This document shows positions 1 through 8,882 of a DNA stretch of 64,000 bases, one piece after another; positions within the stretch are counted from its first letter, which is position 1; every line of letters starts with the position of its first letter. The notes beneath the pieces were generated by a model, which did no database searches, was not told the origin of the DNA, and saw only the letters and a program-made list of their open reading frames with translations. Source of the stretch: Opitutaceae bacterium EW11 (GTDB lineage Bacteria; Verrucomicrobiota; Verrucomicrobiia; Opitutales; Opitutaceae); NCBI GenBank assembly GCA_003054665.1, contig QAYY01000016.1, forward strand, positions 62,001 to 126,000, in the 5' to 3' direction. The position numbers and the translations under genes were made by a program.

Positions 1-816
1 GCTCCTTCCGCCGGAACGCCGGCCGGCCGTGCGTATCCTTTTCCTCCCTACCCTTACCGGCTGACCAAGGGCTTGACCGTCTGGCTGGCGTTCAAGGCGT
101 GTGCGTTCGCGCTCTTCGCGATGGGAAACATCCTCGGCGGCGTGCTGGCGTTCTTCGTCTGGGACCCGTGGTTGCTCTGGAACATCCTCGGGCCCGCCTC
201 GCGAGGCTTCGGCCCGGTGGCTTCGCGTTTCCGCACGAAAGAGCGCGAGGTGTGGCTCACAATCGACGACGGCCCGGATCCGGCCACCACGCCGAGAATC
301 CTGGAGTTGCTCGACGCGCACTCGGCCAAGGCGACGTTTTTCGTCATCGGAGATCAAGTGAACCGCCACCCGGAGCTCGCCGCGGAAATTGTCCGCCGAG
401 GGCACCAACTCGCCAACCACTCCGCCAGCCACCCGTGCGGCAGCTTCTGGAGCGCCGGCCCGGCCCGGCTGGGGCGCGAGATCGACCGCTGCACCGACGC
501 GATCGTCCAGGCCGGCGCGCCGGCACCCGCGTTTTTTCGCGCCCCCGTCGGGATCAAGACGCCGTTCCTGCATCCTCAGCTCGCCAAGCGCGGGATGCTG
601 CTCCTCGCCTGGAGCGCCCGCGGCTACGATTCTCTCCTCAGCACCGATCTCGCCGTCCGACGCATCGTGGCGGGCATCGAGCCCGGCGCCATCGTCCTGT
701 TGCACGACGGCCGCAACGACATCGGACGGGCCGCCGTGGTCGAACGCGTGCTCGACCATCTGGCGCGCACGGGCTTCCGCGCTGTCATTCCGCCCAGGGA
801 TAGTCTCTGCGTCTGA
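1..816 (+). CDS. Polysaccharide deacetylase (NodB domain), 5' end probably outside window
   Basis: NodB-fold carbohydrate esterase (CE4), expected to de-N-acetylate a cell-envelope or secreted polysaccharide. The metal-site signature TIDDGPDP and the later pair HSASH, with FFRAPVG and LLHDG, give the usual CE4 motif order. A hydrophobic stretch in front of the domain (AFALFAMGNILGGVLAFFVW) suggests an inner-membrane anchor. The frame is open to base 1, and the first start-like codon inside the window (TTG at 73) has no properly spaced ribosome site, so the true start is likely upstream. The catalytic domain is complete. Confidence 0.85.
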   Translation, partial: APSAGTPAGRAYPFPPYPYRLTKGLTVWLAFKACAFALFAMGNILGGVLAFFVWDPWLLWNILGPASRGFGPVASRFRTKEREVWLTIDDGPDPATTPRILELLDAHSAKATFFVIGDQVNRHPELAAEIVRRGHQLANHSASHPCGSFWSAGPARLGREIDRCTDAIVQAGAPAPAFFRAPVGIKTPFLHPQLAKRGMLLLAWSARGYDSLLSTDLAVRRIVAGIEPGAIVLLHDGRNDIGRAAVVERVLDHLARTGFRAVIPPRDSLCV

Positions 817-879
817 GTAATGCGGACGGCGGAGGCTGGAGCGCGAAGGCGGCAGGGCAGCGTTCGGCGGAGGCGACGC

Positions 880-2850
880 TCAGCGGCGGCTCTCCACACT
901 TCGGAGAGCCCGGAGAGAAACGACCACGCTTGAACCGACCATGAGCAACGCCGCGACAACCGGGTGCAGCACGCCGGCGGCGGCCAACGCCATGCCGAGG
1001 ATGTTGTATCCAGCGGCGAAGAGCAGATTGGTGTGAATGCTGCGGCGGGTCTGACGCGCGACTCGGACCGCTACGGGCAGCACGCGAAGGTCGTCGCCCA
1101 CCACCACCGCCATCGCCGAAGCGCGAGCCAGGTCCGTACCGGATCGCAGCGCGATCCCCGCGTCGCAGACGCTCAGCGCGGCGGCGTCGTTGATGCCGTC
1201 GCCGGCGAATCCGACGGAGGCCCCCGTCCGGCTCAGTTCTTCGATCCGCATCTTCTTTTCGTGAGGCGTCAGTCCCGAGCGAACTGCCACGGGCCGGACA
1301 AGGCCCAGCGAGTTCACCAAGCCCGACAGCGCTTCCTCCGCCCGGGGATCGCCGCTCAGCACCTCGACGCGAAGGCCGAGGGTGCCGAGTTCCTGAAGCG
1401 TTTCGCGCCATCCCTCGCGCCAGTGTTCGGAAACTTCGATGGAGGCGGCGAACACTCCGTCGACAAAAACAGAAACCGACTTGGCGCCGGCCTCCTTCGT
1501 TGTCGACGTCTCTCGTCCCTCCGCAGGCATCAGCGCGTTCTCGCCCACGCGCAGTTCGCACCGGCCGCCGTGCTCGGTGCCGACTCGGGCGATCACGCCG
1601 AGTCCGGGTACGATCTGCCGGTCCGAGATCGGGGGAAGCGCACCGGTGTATCCACGAACCAATGCCGAAGCCACGGGGTGTTTCAGGCCGGTTTCAATCG
1701 CCGCCACCGCTCCTGCGAGCCAGCCTTCGCGGCCGGAAAACTCCGGGGCCACCGTCCATCCCTTCACCTCGAGGGAGTCGCCGGAAAGCGTGCCGGTTTT
1801 GTCGAGGCACATCGTGTCGCACTTCGCCAGGCGATCCAGGAAATCGCCGGTGCGCGCGATAAGGCCGTACTGGGCGAGGCGGGCGAGACCGCCCCACACC
1901 GCGACGGGCGTCGCCAATCCCATCGCACAAGGGCACGCCACGAGGAGCACGGCCATGGCGTTGAAGAGCGCCCGCTCCCAGGGGGCAACCGCGATCCAGC
2001 CGGCAAACGTGATCGCGCTGGCGCCCACGACGAGCGGCAAAAACCAAGCCATCAAACGATCGGCTTGCGCCTGCAGGGCCGACGGAGCAAGCCGCGCCCG
2101 CTCCACTTCGGCGAGAATGCCGTCGAGCCGGCGCGGTCCGCCCGACGCGACGATCTCGAACGATCCATCGATCGAATACGTTCCGGCCAGAACCGGATCG
2201 CCCGGGCCCCGCGACACCGGCTGCCACTCTCCGGTCATCGAGGTCTCCTGAAGATAGCCGCGGCCTTCCACGATCGTACCGTCCACGGCAACCGCGCCGC
2301 CGGGCGCAACGCGCACCCGCGCGCCGGCGGGAAGGTCCGCCACGGAACGACGCACGATCCCGGAATCTTGGACGACGTCGCATTGGTCGAAGGACGCCCG
2401 CGTCGATGTCACGGCGCGAAGGGCCGCGACGCGGCTGCGCGCTCCCAGCATTTTCCCCGCGGTGTGCACCACGACGAGGATTGCCACGACCTCGTAGTAA
2501 ACCGAACCCGTGTGCGTGACCGTGCTCACCAGCGAACCGGCAAACGCGCCAGCCAGCGTGACGAGGAAAAGGAGGTCGATGCCGATGCGTCGGTCGCGCA
2601 GCGAGTCCCACGCCGAGCGAATGAGATCCCCTCCGAGAAAAGCCAGCGTCGCGACGGCGGAGAGAATGAGCACGCCGTGGACGACGTAATACGACCAACC
2701 TTCCGCTTCGGAAAGGTTCACGGCGAAGCTGAACACCATCGCCTGGCCGGCGATCGCCAAACCCGCTCCGATCCTCAGCCATCCCCGGTCGACCAGTCGC
2801 TGATCCGCCTGCAGACCTGGTTCGGAGGGGTGTGGGTCGGCGTCAGCCAT
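880..2850 (-). CDS. Heavy-metal P1B-type ATPase, copper-type, no N-terminal HMA domain
   Basis: P1B ATPase that should export a soft metal, most likely Cu(I), across the inner membrane. Visible are TGE (about 206-208), the transmembrane metal site CPC (306-308, followed by AMGLATP), phosphorylation site D350-KTGT, the HP dipeptide (391-392) and GDGIND (550-555). About eight membrane segments are present. No CxxC-containing HMA domain precedes the first helix, which recalls CcoI/FixI-type pumps that load copper into cbb3 oxidase, but no cco genes lie nearby, so that subtype is a guess. It lies 80 bp downstream of pgl on the same strand and could be co-transcribed with the zwf-opcA-pgl block. 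Confidence 0.93.
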   Translation of the reverse strand: MADADPHPSEPGLQADQRLVDRGWLRIGAGLAIAGQAMVFSFAVNLSEAEGWSYYVVHGVLILSAVATLAFLGGDLIRSAWDSLRDRRIGIDLLFLVTLAGAFAGSLVSTVTHTGSVYYEVVAILVVVHTAGKMLGARSRVAALRAVTSTRASFDQCDVVQDSGIVRRSVADLPAGARVRVAPGGAVAVDGTIVEGRGYLQETSMTGEWQPVSRGPGDPVLAGTYSIDGSFEIVASGGPRRLDGILAEVERARLAPSALQAQADRLMAWFLPLVVGASAITFAGWIAVAPWERALFNAMAVLLVACPCAMGLATPVAVWGGLARLAQYGLIARTGDFLDRLAKCDTMCLDKTGTLSGDSLEVKGWTVAPEFSGREGWLAGAVAAIETGLKHPVASALVRGYTGALPPISDRQIVPGLGVIARVGTEHGGRCELRVGENALMPAEGRETSTTKEAGAKSVSVFVDGVFAASIEVSEHWREGWRETLQELGTLGLRVEVLSGDPRAEEALSGLVNSLGLVRPVAVRSGLTPHEKKMRIEELSRTGASVGFAGDGINDAAALSVCDAGIALRSGTDLARASAMAVVVGDDLRVLPVAVRVARQTRRSIHTNLLFAAGYNILGMALAAAGVLHPVVAALLMVGSSVVVSLRALRSVESRR

Positions 2851-2930
2851 GCGAGACGAGCCACGATGCCCGAGCCGGCCGAAGGGTCAACGGCACCGGT
2901 CGCACGGGCGCGCCTGGCTCGGCGTCCAGC

Positions 2931-3662
2931 TTACAGGCTGGCGGCCGCCGCGTTGTCGACGAGCCAGACAACCCTGTCCGCGCACGTGCGCAGGATCTGC
3001 GACGGAGTGTTTACGGGATCGTCCGCTCCCTGGAACACGCGCTGCAACGCCTGCCGTTTTCCGGCGCCAAGCGTCATCAACACGATTTTGCCGCAGGCAA
3101 AAAGCCCAGTCGGCGTGATGGTGAGACGCCAGCCTCGGCCCGGCACCTCCACCGAGGTGAACAGGCGTTTCGTCGGTTCGCGCAGCAGCGGACTTCCCGG
3201 AAAAAGCGAAGCGGTATGCGCGTCGTCGCCCATGCCGAGCATGCAGAGATCGTAAGCCCGATTCCGTCCGAAGGCTCCGGCAAACGCCTCGCCGTAACGC
3301 ACTGCGGCTTCGGTGGCGGGCCGTTCGACGGGCCACGGCATCCGGTGCTCGATCGGCACTCCAAGCGGCGCGAGCAGCAAACGCTCCGCGTTGCCGAAAT
3401 TGCTTTGATCGCTTTCGAGCGGAACATGGCGCTCGTCGCTGACCGTGAAGACGGCGCGGCTCCGCAATTCCTGCGAGATCGTCCGCCCCGCCGCACACCA
3501 GCGGTACCACTCCTGGGGTGTGCTGCCGCCCGTCAGCGCCCACGAGAAGGTGCGGCTCGGTATTTTCGCCAGCACTTCGGAGGCGAGGTCGACCGCCTTG
3601 ACGAACAACTCTTCTTTCTCGCCGACGATCAGCCGGCCAAACGGTGTTGTGGATTCGGTCAT
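2931..3662 (-). CDS. pgl: 6-phosphogluconolactonase
   Basis: Hydrolyses 6-phosphogluconolactone to 6-phosphogluconate, the second step of the oxidative pentose phosphate pathway. The N-terminal LTGGSTP and the VSDERHVP and LGMGDDAHTASLFPG segments match the DevB/SOL family, and the 243-residue length is normal. ATG at 3662 was chosen. A TTG at 3695 would add 11 residues and has a GGAGGA upstream at long spacing, so it is a weaker alternative. It follows opcA by 67 bp and zwf beyond that, which puts the two enzymes and the assembly factor in one transcription unit. Confidence 0.93.
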   Translation of the reverse strand: MTESTTPFGRLIVGEKEELFVKAVDLASEVLAKIPSRTFSWALTGGSTPQEWYRWCAAGRTISQELRSRAVFTVSDERHVPLESDQSNFGNAERLLLAPLGVPIEHRMPWPVERPATEAAVRYGEAFAGAFGRNRAYDLCMLGMGDDAHTASLFPGSPLLREPTKRLFTSVEVPGRGWRLTITPTGLFACGKIVLMTLGAGKRQALQRVFQGADDPVNTPSQILRTCADRVVWLVDNAAAASL

Positions 3663-3729
3663 GAAACAAGGAATGCCAACGCGCCCAGGCGGCAACTGTC
3701 CAGGAGATCCTCCGCACCGGTGCGGACCG

Positions 3730-4716
3730 TCAGAAAAACATCGCCTCTCCCAGTGCGGCTTCCGGGATCAGGAGCGCCGCCGCCGTCGGCAGCGTCACGC
3801 GCCCCGAGCCGAAGTCGGCCTCGATATCCGCATGCTGGCGGACGAAATCGCCCCGATAGGAGAAGAACTTCGGCCCCCGGTAGTCGAAGCGCAGTTCGAA
3901 GCACCGGTCCGCGGCGCCCGTGCAGGGCAGAGCCTCGTAACGGACATCCTGCGACGCCCCGCAGTTCACCAGGCGCTCGCGTACCCAGGGGACCAATACC
4001 CTGCCCTCGGCCGCCAGGCTCGGGTGGCTGTTGACACGGACGGCGGCAAGTCCGTCGACCAGCGCCTGCGGCGCATACCCGCTGAGGAACTGGCCGATGG
4101 ATTGGCGGACCGGCAGCAGTCGCGCTGACGCCAGATCGCGAACCGTGTCGCGACGCGGCCAGGGAAAGGCGAAGGCGTCCTCCGGGACGATGGCGGAGTC
4201 GAAAATCACGCGCGTCGCCCGTTTCAGGAGGTACTGGTAATCGGCAAGCTTGGAACTCGAGGAAAACCGATGCGCCCAGTAGTACATCGGCAGGTCGTTC
4301 GAAAGGCAGACGGAGACGTGGCTTTCCAGGAACCGGCGCGCGGGCACCGGATAGCTGAGCATCACGAACTCGCAGCAACGCGTGTCGCCCTTTGATTTCC
4401 CGAGGTGGCACTCGCCGTAGATCTTCGCGCGCATCTCCGTCTCCGGTTCGTCGGGCTGCAGCGGGCAGAGCACGACCACCCGGCAGGGATAGCGGCGTGA
4501 GAACCGCACCGCGGTCTGGAACTGCTCCACCGCATCGGCCGCCGTCGTGTTGAAACCGAGATGGAGGACCAGGTTGATCTGCGTCGCCTTGACGTCGTCC
4601 GCGGCGGGCGCCGCTCCGCCGCGCGCCGCGGTATCCTCCCACATCTGCGCCAGGCTCTTCGAGACGACCCCGACGGGGACCTCGATTCCGGGCAGCGAGT
4701 TGAAAACGGAAGACAT
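3730..4716 (-). CDS. opcA: Glucose-6-phosphate dehydrogenase assembly protein OpcA
   Basis: OpcA-family protein of 328 residues; in cyanobacteria and actinobacteria OpcA helps G6PDH oligomerise and modulates its redox state. The gene lies directly between zwf and pgl, the usual OpcA context. The central region shows the family's RVVVLCP strand, the segment around CCEFVMLSYP, and SNDLPMYYWAH. The frame stays open upstream through zwf, but similarity begins only at ATG 4716 (MSSVFNSLPG), 53 bp past the zwf stop, so the long upstream reading is a shadow. Confidence 0.9.
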   Translation of the reverse strand: MSSVFNSLPGIEVPVGVVSKSLAQMWEDTAARGGAAPAADDVKATQINLVLHLGFNTTAADAVEQFQTAVRFSRRYPCRVVVLCPLQPDEPETEMRAKIYGECHLGKSKGDTRCCEFVMLSYPVPARRFLESHVSVCLSNDLPMYYWAHRFSSSSKLADYQYLLKRATRVIFDSAIVPEDAFAFPWPRRDTVRDLASARLLPVRQSIGQFLSGYAPQALVDGLAAVRVNSHPSLAAEGRVLVPWVRERLVNCGASQDVRYEALPCTGAADRCFELRFDYRGPKFFSYRGDFVRQHADIEADFGSGRVTLPTAAALLIPEAALGEAMFF

Positions 4717-4769
4717 GATGAAAACGGTTCTTCGGGATTCGCCGGGGGAAGCGGAGCCAGCCGTCCGGC

Positions 4770-6308
4770 TCAGGGATGCCGCCACTCGTGTTTCGACGCC
4801 GCCAGCAGCTGGTCCGCGCTGGCGGGGCCCCATGAACCGGCCGGATACGCGTCCATGCCCTGCCGACCGGCGGCAGCCCAGGCCTCCAGCACGGGCGTGT
4901 ACAACGCCCACGACGTTTCGGCCTCGTCGCCACGGATGAACAGCGTTCCGTCGCCGATCATCGCGTCGAGCACCAGGCGCTCGTACGCCTCCGGCGTGTT
5001 CGACCCGAAGGTCGTGCTGTAGCGGAAGTTCATCTTCACCGGCTGCGTGCGGGTCTCGAGGCCCGGCACCTTGCCGTTGAGCACCAGGTTGAGCCCCTCG
5101 TCGGGCTGGATCTGGAACGCCAGCGTGTTCGCCGCCAGATGAAAGCGGTCGCCCTCGGCGAACAGGGTGCCGGGGGGCCGCTTGAATTGTATCGCGATCT
5201 CGGAGACGCGCCGCGCCATCCGCTTCCCGGAGCGGAGGTAAAACGGCACGCCCTGCCAGCGCCAGTTGTTGATCGAGAGACGGATCGCCGCGTAGGTCTC
5301 CGTGGCCGACTGAGGATTGATGCCCTCCTCCTGGAGGTAGCCCTGCACGTTCTTTCCGCCGATCATGCCGGCGGAGTACTGTGCCCGGGCCACGTCGCCG
5401 CCCTCGCCGACCCGCAGGGGCTGGATGGCCTTGAGCACCTTCACCTTCTCGTCGCGCATCGCTTCGGCGTCGAGCGACACGGGCGGCTCCATCGCGGTGA
5501 GCGCCAGGAGCTGCATGGTGTGGTTCTGAATCATGTCGCGGAGCGCCCCGCTCTGCTCGTAGTAGCCGCCTCTCGTGCCGACGCCGACCTCCTCCGCCAC
5601 GGTGATCTGCACCGAGTCGATGAAGTTGCGGTTCCAGAGCGGCTCGAAGATGGAGTTGGCGAAGCGCTGCACCAAGAGGTCCTGGACCGTCTCTTTTCCA
5701 AGGTAATGGTCGATCCGATACACTTGGTGCTCGGAAAACACGGACCGGATCGTCGTGTTCAGTTCCTGCGCCGTCTTCAAATCCTTGCCGAACGGCTTCT
5801 CGATCACGACCTTGGCGTGATGCGCCTGGCCGAGGTGTTTTCCGGCCAGTCCGCTGCGCCCGAGATTCTGCAGGATGGGCGCGAAGACCGACGGAGGCGT
5901 CGAGATGTAGAAAAGAACCTGGAGGTCGCGTCCGATGCGCTTCTCGATCTGGTCGATGTGCTCGGCAAGCCGCTTGAACGCCTCGGGATCGTCGTATCCG
6001 CCGGCAACGTACGTGGTGTTGGCCGCCACCCGGCTCCAGACGCCCTCGTTCAGCTCGCGACGCGAAAACTCCTTGATCGCGTCGCCCGCCAGCTTCCGAA
6101 ACTCGTCGTCGGGAATCGGCTTCCGGCCGTAGCCCACGAGGTAGAAGTCCGCCGGCAGCAGATTGTCGTAGCTCAGGTTGTAGACGGCGGGAATGAGCTT
6201 CCGGGCGGTGAGGTCGCCGGAAGCGCCGAAGATCACGACCGCGGTCGGCGGCGCGCCGCGATGTTTGCTCAGCCCCTGCAGAAACGGGTGTCGGAGTGAT
6301 TCGGCCAT
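4770..6308 (-). CDS. zwf: Glucose-6-phosphate 1-dehydrogenase
   Basis: Oxidises glucose-6-phosphate to 6-phosphogluconolactone with NADP(+), the entry step of the oxidative pentose phosphate pathway. The Rossmann fingerprint IFGASGDLTARKL lies near the N terminus and the active-site signature RIDHYLGKE follows in the middle third. ATG at 6308 gives 512 residues, typical of the family. A GTG at 6368 would add 20 residues without similarity or a better ribosome site. First gene of the zwf-opcA-pgl run; the 228 bp ahead of it, up to yraN, should hold its promoter. Confidence 0.97.
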   Translation of the reverse strand: MAESLRHPFLQGLSKHRGAPPTAVVIFGASGDLTARKLIPAVYNLSYDNLLPADFYLVGYGRKPIPDDEFRKLAGDAIKEFSRRELNEGVWSRVAANTTYVAGGYDDPEAFKRLAEHIDQIEKRIGRDLQVLFYISTPPSVFAPILQNLGRSGLAGKHLGQAHHAKVVIEKPFGKDLKTAQELNTTIRSVFSEHQVYRIDHYLGKETVQDLLVQRFANSIFEPLWNRNFIDSVQITVAEEVGVGTRGGYYEQSGALRDMIQNHTMQLLALTAMEPPVSLDAEAMRDEKVKVLKAIQPLRVGEGGDVARAQYSAGMIGGKNVQGYLQEEGINPQSATETYAAIRLSINNWRWQGVPFYLRSGKRMARRVSEIAIQFKRPPGTLFAEGDRFHLAANTLAFQIQPDEGLNLVLNGKVPGLETRTQPVKMNFRYSTTFGSNTPEAYERLVLDAMIGDGTLFIRGDEAETSWALYTPVLEAWAAAGRQGMDAYPAGSWGPASADQLLAASKHEWRHP

Positions 6309-6536
6309 GGCGGAGGCGAGTTTCTTTCGGCGTGTGTTCGGCGATGCAAGCGGTTTCCCAGCGGGCACCGCTCTCTATCGCGCGAGTATTCAATGCGTTT
6401 CATACCCGGCCGGAATGAAATCACTCCGGCTGATTGCACAAGCGAAGGCGCGATTCTCCTCGGCGGTCGCCGAGCTTCGAAACTCGAAGTCGCCGCACGG
6501 AAACGATGAGCCACCGTTGCCGTGTTCAGTCCAAGC

Positions 6537-6980
6537 TCAGCGCCAGAAATCCTTCGAGAAAAGCGGGACGTTCTCGAAGTGGCGCAGCTCGCCCTCCGTC
6601 GCTCCGGGCTGCATCGAGATTTCCACGACGTCGAACCGGAAGTTGCGCGGACGCGTCTCGCTCGGGAGGCATTTCAGGTAAACGTCCGCGGCGCGACGGA
6701 TCACATCCTTTTTCCGCTCGTCGACGGCAAAGTACCCCGGGACAAGCGCCGACGCGCTGCGCGTTTTCACCTCCACGAAAACCAGCACGTCGCGGTCCCT
6801 GCACACCAGGTCGAGTTCGTCGCGGCGGTCGCGCGGGCTCCGCCAGTTGCGCGCCAACACACGGTAGCCTTTTTGCCGACGCAGAAACCGCTCCGCCTGG
6901 CGTTCGCCGCGCGTGCCCGTGGACGTCGTTTTTCCGAAAAGCCCCCTCACCCGTTCCCACCCATTCACGCCGCCATCCAA
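6537..6980 (-). CDS. yraN: YraN/UPF0102 family endonuclease-like protein
   Basis: Small protein of the UPF0102/YraN family, which has a restriction-endonuclease-like fold and no settled function. The family run is visible: GERQAERFLRRQKGYRVLARNWR, here split around positions 24-46, then DELDLVCRD and LVFVEVKTR, containing the D and ExK residues expected of the nuclease-like core. Family members usually have GEIDLV where this has DELDLV. The start is uncertain: TTG at 6980, or GTG at 6968. It lies 112 bp after miaA on the same strand. Confidence 0.85.
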   Translation of the reverse strand: MDGGVNGWERVRGLFGKTTSTGTRGERQAERFLRRQKGYRVLARNWRSPRDRRDELDLVCRDRDVLVFVEVKTRSASALVPGYFAVDERKKDVIRRAADVYLKCLPSETRPRNFRFDVVEISMQPGATEGELRHFENVPLFSKDFWR

Positions 6981-7092
6981 TCCCGGCCGCCTTCGGACAC
7001 AAGCGCGTTGTCCGAGGCTCGCGTCGAAAAAGAGGACATTTCTGGCTTTCGCGCCCTCCCGGAGGGCGCCCCAGCAGTCGAGAGTCCAGCCG

Positions 7093-8031
7093 CTAAGCCC
7101 GCCGGTCGGCGGCGAACAGCGTCTCGACGGTGACGTCGTCGGGGTTGACGGGCACGTGCGGCGGAAGCTGGGTTTTGAACCACGTGCGCTGTTTCTTCAG
7201 GAGCGCTCGCGTGTCTTTCAGAATTGCTGGGTGAAGCTCCGCCTGGCTGAGCCGCCCTTCGAGGAAGTCAATCGTCTCGCGGTATCCGATCGCCTTCGAC
7301 GCGCTGGGATTCTCCTTCAGGCCGAGCGGAATGAGCCGGCGGACCTCCTCGACCAAGCCATCCCGCAGCATTTGATCGATCCTTGCCGCAGTCCTCGCTT
7401 GCATCGCTCCCCCGGGGCGATCGAGCCGGACGAGTTTCACCGACCAGTCGGCAAACGGCGGCGGCTTGTTCGCGAACGCTTCCGCGAGCTCCGCGAGCGA
7501 GCGTCCCGTCGTTCGGATACGCTCCAGCGCCCGAACTACCCGGCGGGGATTGTGCAGATCGATGCCGGCGGCTCCGGGCCCGTCGAGCGTCTTGAGTTCT
7601 TCCGCAAGCGCCTCCAGGCCGTCGGCGGCAAGACGGCGTTCGAGTTCCGCCCGGAGCTCCGGCGGCACCGTCACCTCGTCGGCCACGGGAGCAAAAAAGC
7701 ACCGCAGGTAAAACCCGCTTCCGCCGGTGACAAGCACGCGCCGCCCGCGTGCGTGCAGGCCGTCGAGCACCTTTCGCACCGCCTCGACGTAGCGGGTTAC
7801 ATCCATCCGCTCCCGGAGATCGCAGATATCGATGAGGTGGTGCGGCACCCGGGCGCGTTCGGCCGTCGTCGGCTTCGCCGTGCCGATGTCCATACCGCGG
7901 TAGAAAAGGAGCGAGTCGCACGAGACGATCTCGGCTTCGTGCAATTCCGCCCAACGCAGCGCCAATTCCGTCTTCCCGACCGCCGTCGGCCCGGTGAGTA
8001 CGTACAGTTCTTTTTCGTTGGGGGCTGCCAT
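7093..8031 (-). CDS. miaA: tRNA dimethylallyltransferase MiaA
   Basis: Transfers the dimethylallyl group to A37 of tRNAs that read UNN codons. The P-loop GPTAVGKTELA sits at about residues 14-24, followed by SCDSLLFYRGMDIGTAKP, the VTGGSGFYL segment and the C-terminal KRQRTWF-type motif (here KKQRTWF). The 312-residue length is normal. The frame continues upstream, but that part is antisense to the next gene. ATG at 8031 lies only 21 bp from the divergent ATG at 8053, so each promoter must overlap the other's coding sequence or lie further away. Confidence 0.96.
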   Translation of the reverse strand: MAAPNEKELYVLTGPTAVGKTELALRWAELHEAEIVSCDSLLFYRGMDIGTAKPTTAERARVPHHLIDICDLRERMDVTRYVEAVRKVLDGLHARGRRVLVTGGSGFYLRCFFAPVADEVTVPPELRAELERRLAADGLEALAEELKTLDGPGAAGIDLHNPRRVVRALERIRTTGRSLAELAEAFANKPPPFADWSVKLVRLDRPGGAMQARTAARIDQMLRDGLVEEVRRLIPLGLKENPSASKAIGYRETIDFLEGRLSQAELHPAILKDTRALLKKQRTWFKTQLPPHVPVNPDDVTVETLFAADRRA

Positions 8032-8052
8032 GGCGCGGGACAAAGTGTGGGT

Positions 8053-8751
8053 ATGTTCCAACGTGCGGCCAAGCTCTGCCTCTCTCTCCTTCTTCCGGTC
8101 TCGTTCGCGCTGGCGGAGGGCAAAGTCGTCTACCAGGATTCGTTCCAGGATCTCAAAGCCTGGATCGTCGAACAGGCGCCCGGCGGCACCGTGAAGGCTG
8201 GCGACGGGCGACTCCTGATCAACGACGCCAAAGGCTGCACCGTCTGGTTTCGGCACGCGCTCAAGGCTCCGGTATCCATCTCGTACGACGCCCGCGTGCT
8301 CTCGACCGGGCGGGTGTCGGACCTCAACTGCTTCTGGATGGCGTCGGACCCGAAAAACCCGGCGGACCTGTTCCATCCAAATCACGGGCGCAACGGCCTG
8401 TTCGCCACGTACGACGCCCTGCAGACCTACTACGTGGGCTACGGCGGCAACGCCAACACGACGACGCGCTTCCGCCGCTACGAAGGGGCCGGCGTGAAGC
8501 CGCTTCTGCCGGAAAACGATCTCGGCAAGCCGCCGTACCTCCTCCAAGGCGACCGCGTTTACCACATCGCACTCATCGCGGCCGGCGGCCAGGCGGTGTT
8601 TATCCGAGATGGAGAGACGCTCTTTACCTTCCGCGATCCCAAGCCGCTTACCTCAGGGTGGTTCGGTTTTCGCACGGTCGATGCGCAGATCGAAATCCGC
8701 AATTTCCGCGTCACGGCCCTCGAGGCGGAGCACGCCCTGCCGAGCCCCTGA
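8053..8751 (+). CDS. Secreted DUF6250-like protein
   Basis: A 232-residue protein with a clear signal peptide (basic start, LCLSLLLPVSFALA, cleavage near residue 21), so periplasmic or secreted. The rest looks like a concanavalin-type beta sandwich of the DUF6250 kind: DLNCFWMASDPKNP, then YYVGYGGNANTTTRFRRYEG, and near the end SGWFGFRTVDAQIEIRNFRV. Such domains occur beside or inside polysaccharide lyases and glycosidases in Verrucomicrobiota and Bacteroidota, so carbohydrate binding or cleavage is plausible but unproven. No sugar-utilisation genes adjoin it. The family name is recalled from the motif pattern and was not searched. Confidence 0.75.
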   Translation: MFQRAAKLCLSLLLPVSFALAEGKVVYQDSFQDLKAWIVEQAPGGTVKAGDGRLLINDAKGCTVWFRHALKAPVSISYDARVLSTGRVSDLNCFWMASDPKNPADLFHPNHGRNGLFATYDALQTYYVGYGGNANTTTRFRRYEGAGVKPLLPENDLGKPPYLLQGDRVYHIALIAAGGQAVFIRDGETLFTFRDPKPLTSGWFGFRTVDAQIEIRNFRVTALEAEHALPSP

Positions 8752-8882
8752 GCTCCGGTCAAATGGCCAGCAGCGTCGCCGGGCACGTCCGGCCGGGTTT
8801 CGAGAAGCACCGTTGACGAGGTACGCCCCTCCTCCGTGTAGTCGCTACGCCGCAAAACCTAGCCTAGATTTGCCGTCCGTCC

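Noticed and set aside
964-3255. Very long plus-strand open frame opposite the P-type ATPase and pgl
   Set aside because: It is antisense to two well-supported genes, its product is Arg/His/Ala-rich without motifs, and it arises from the high GC content.
4717-6393. Upstream extension of the opcA frame to a protein of 887 residues
   Set aside because: The extra part lies fully within zwf on the same strand in another frame and shows no OpcA similarity.
8032-8565. N-terminal extension of miaA to a 490-residue protein
   Set aside because: The extension is the antisense of the signal-peptide protein at 8053-8751 and precedes the P-loop by an implausible distance.
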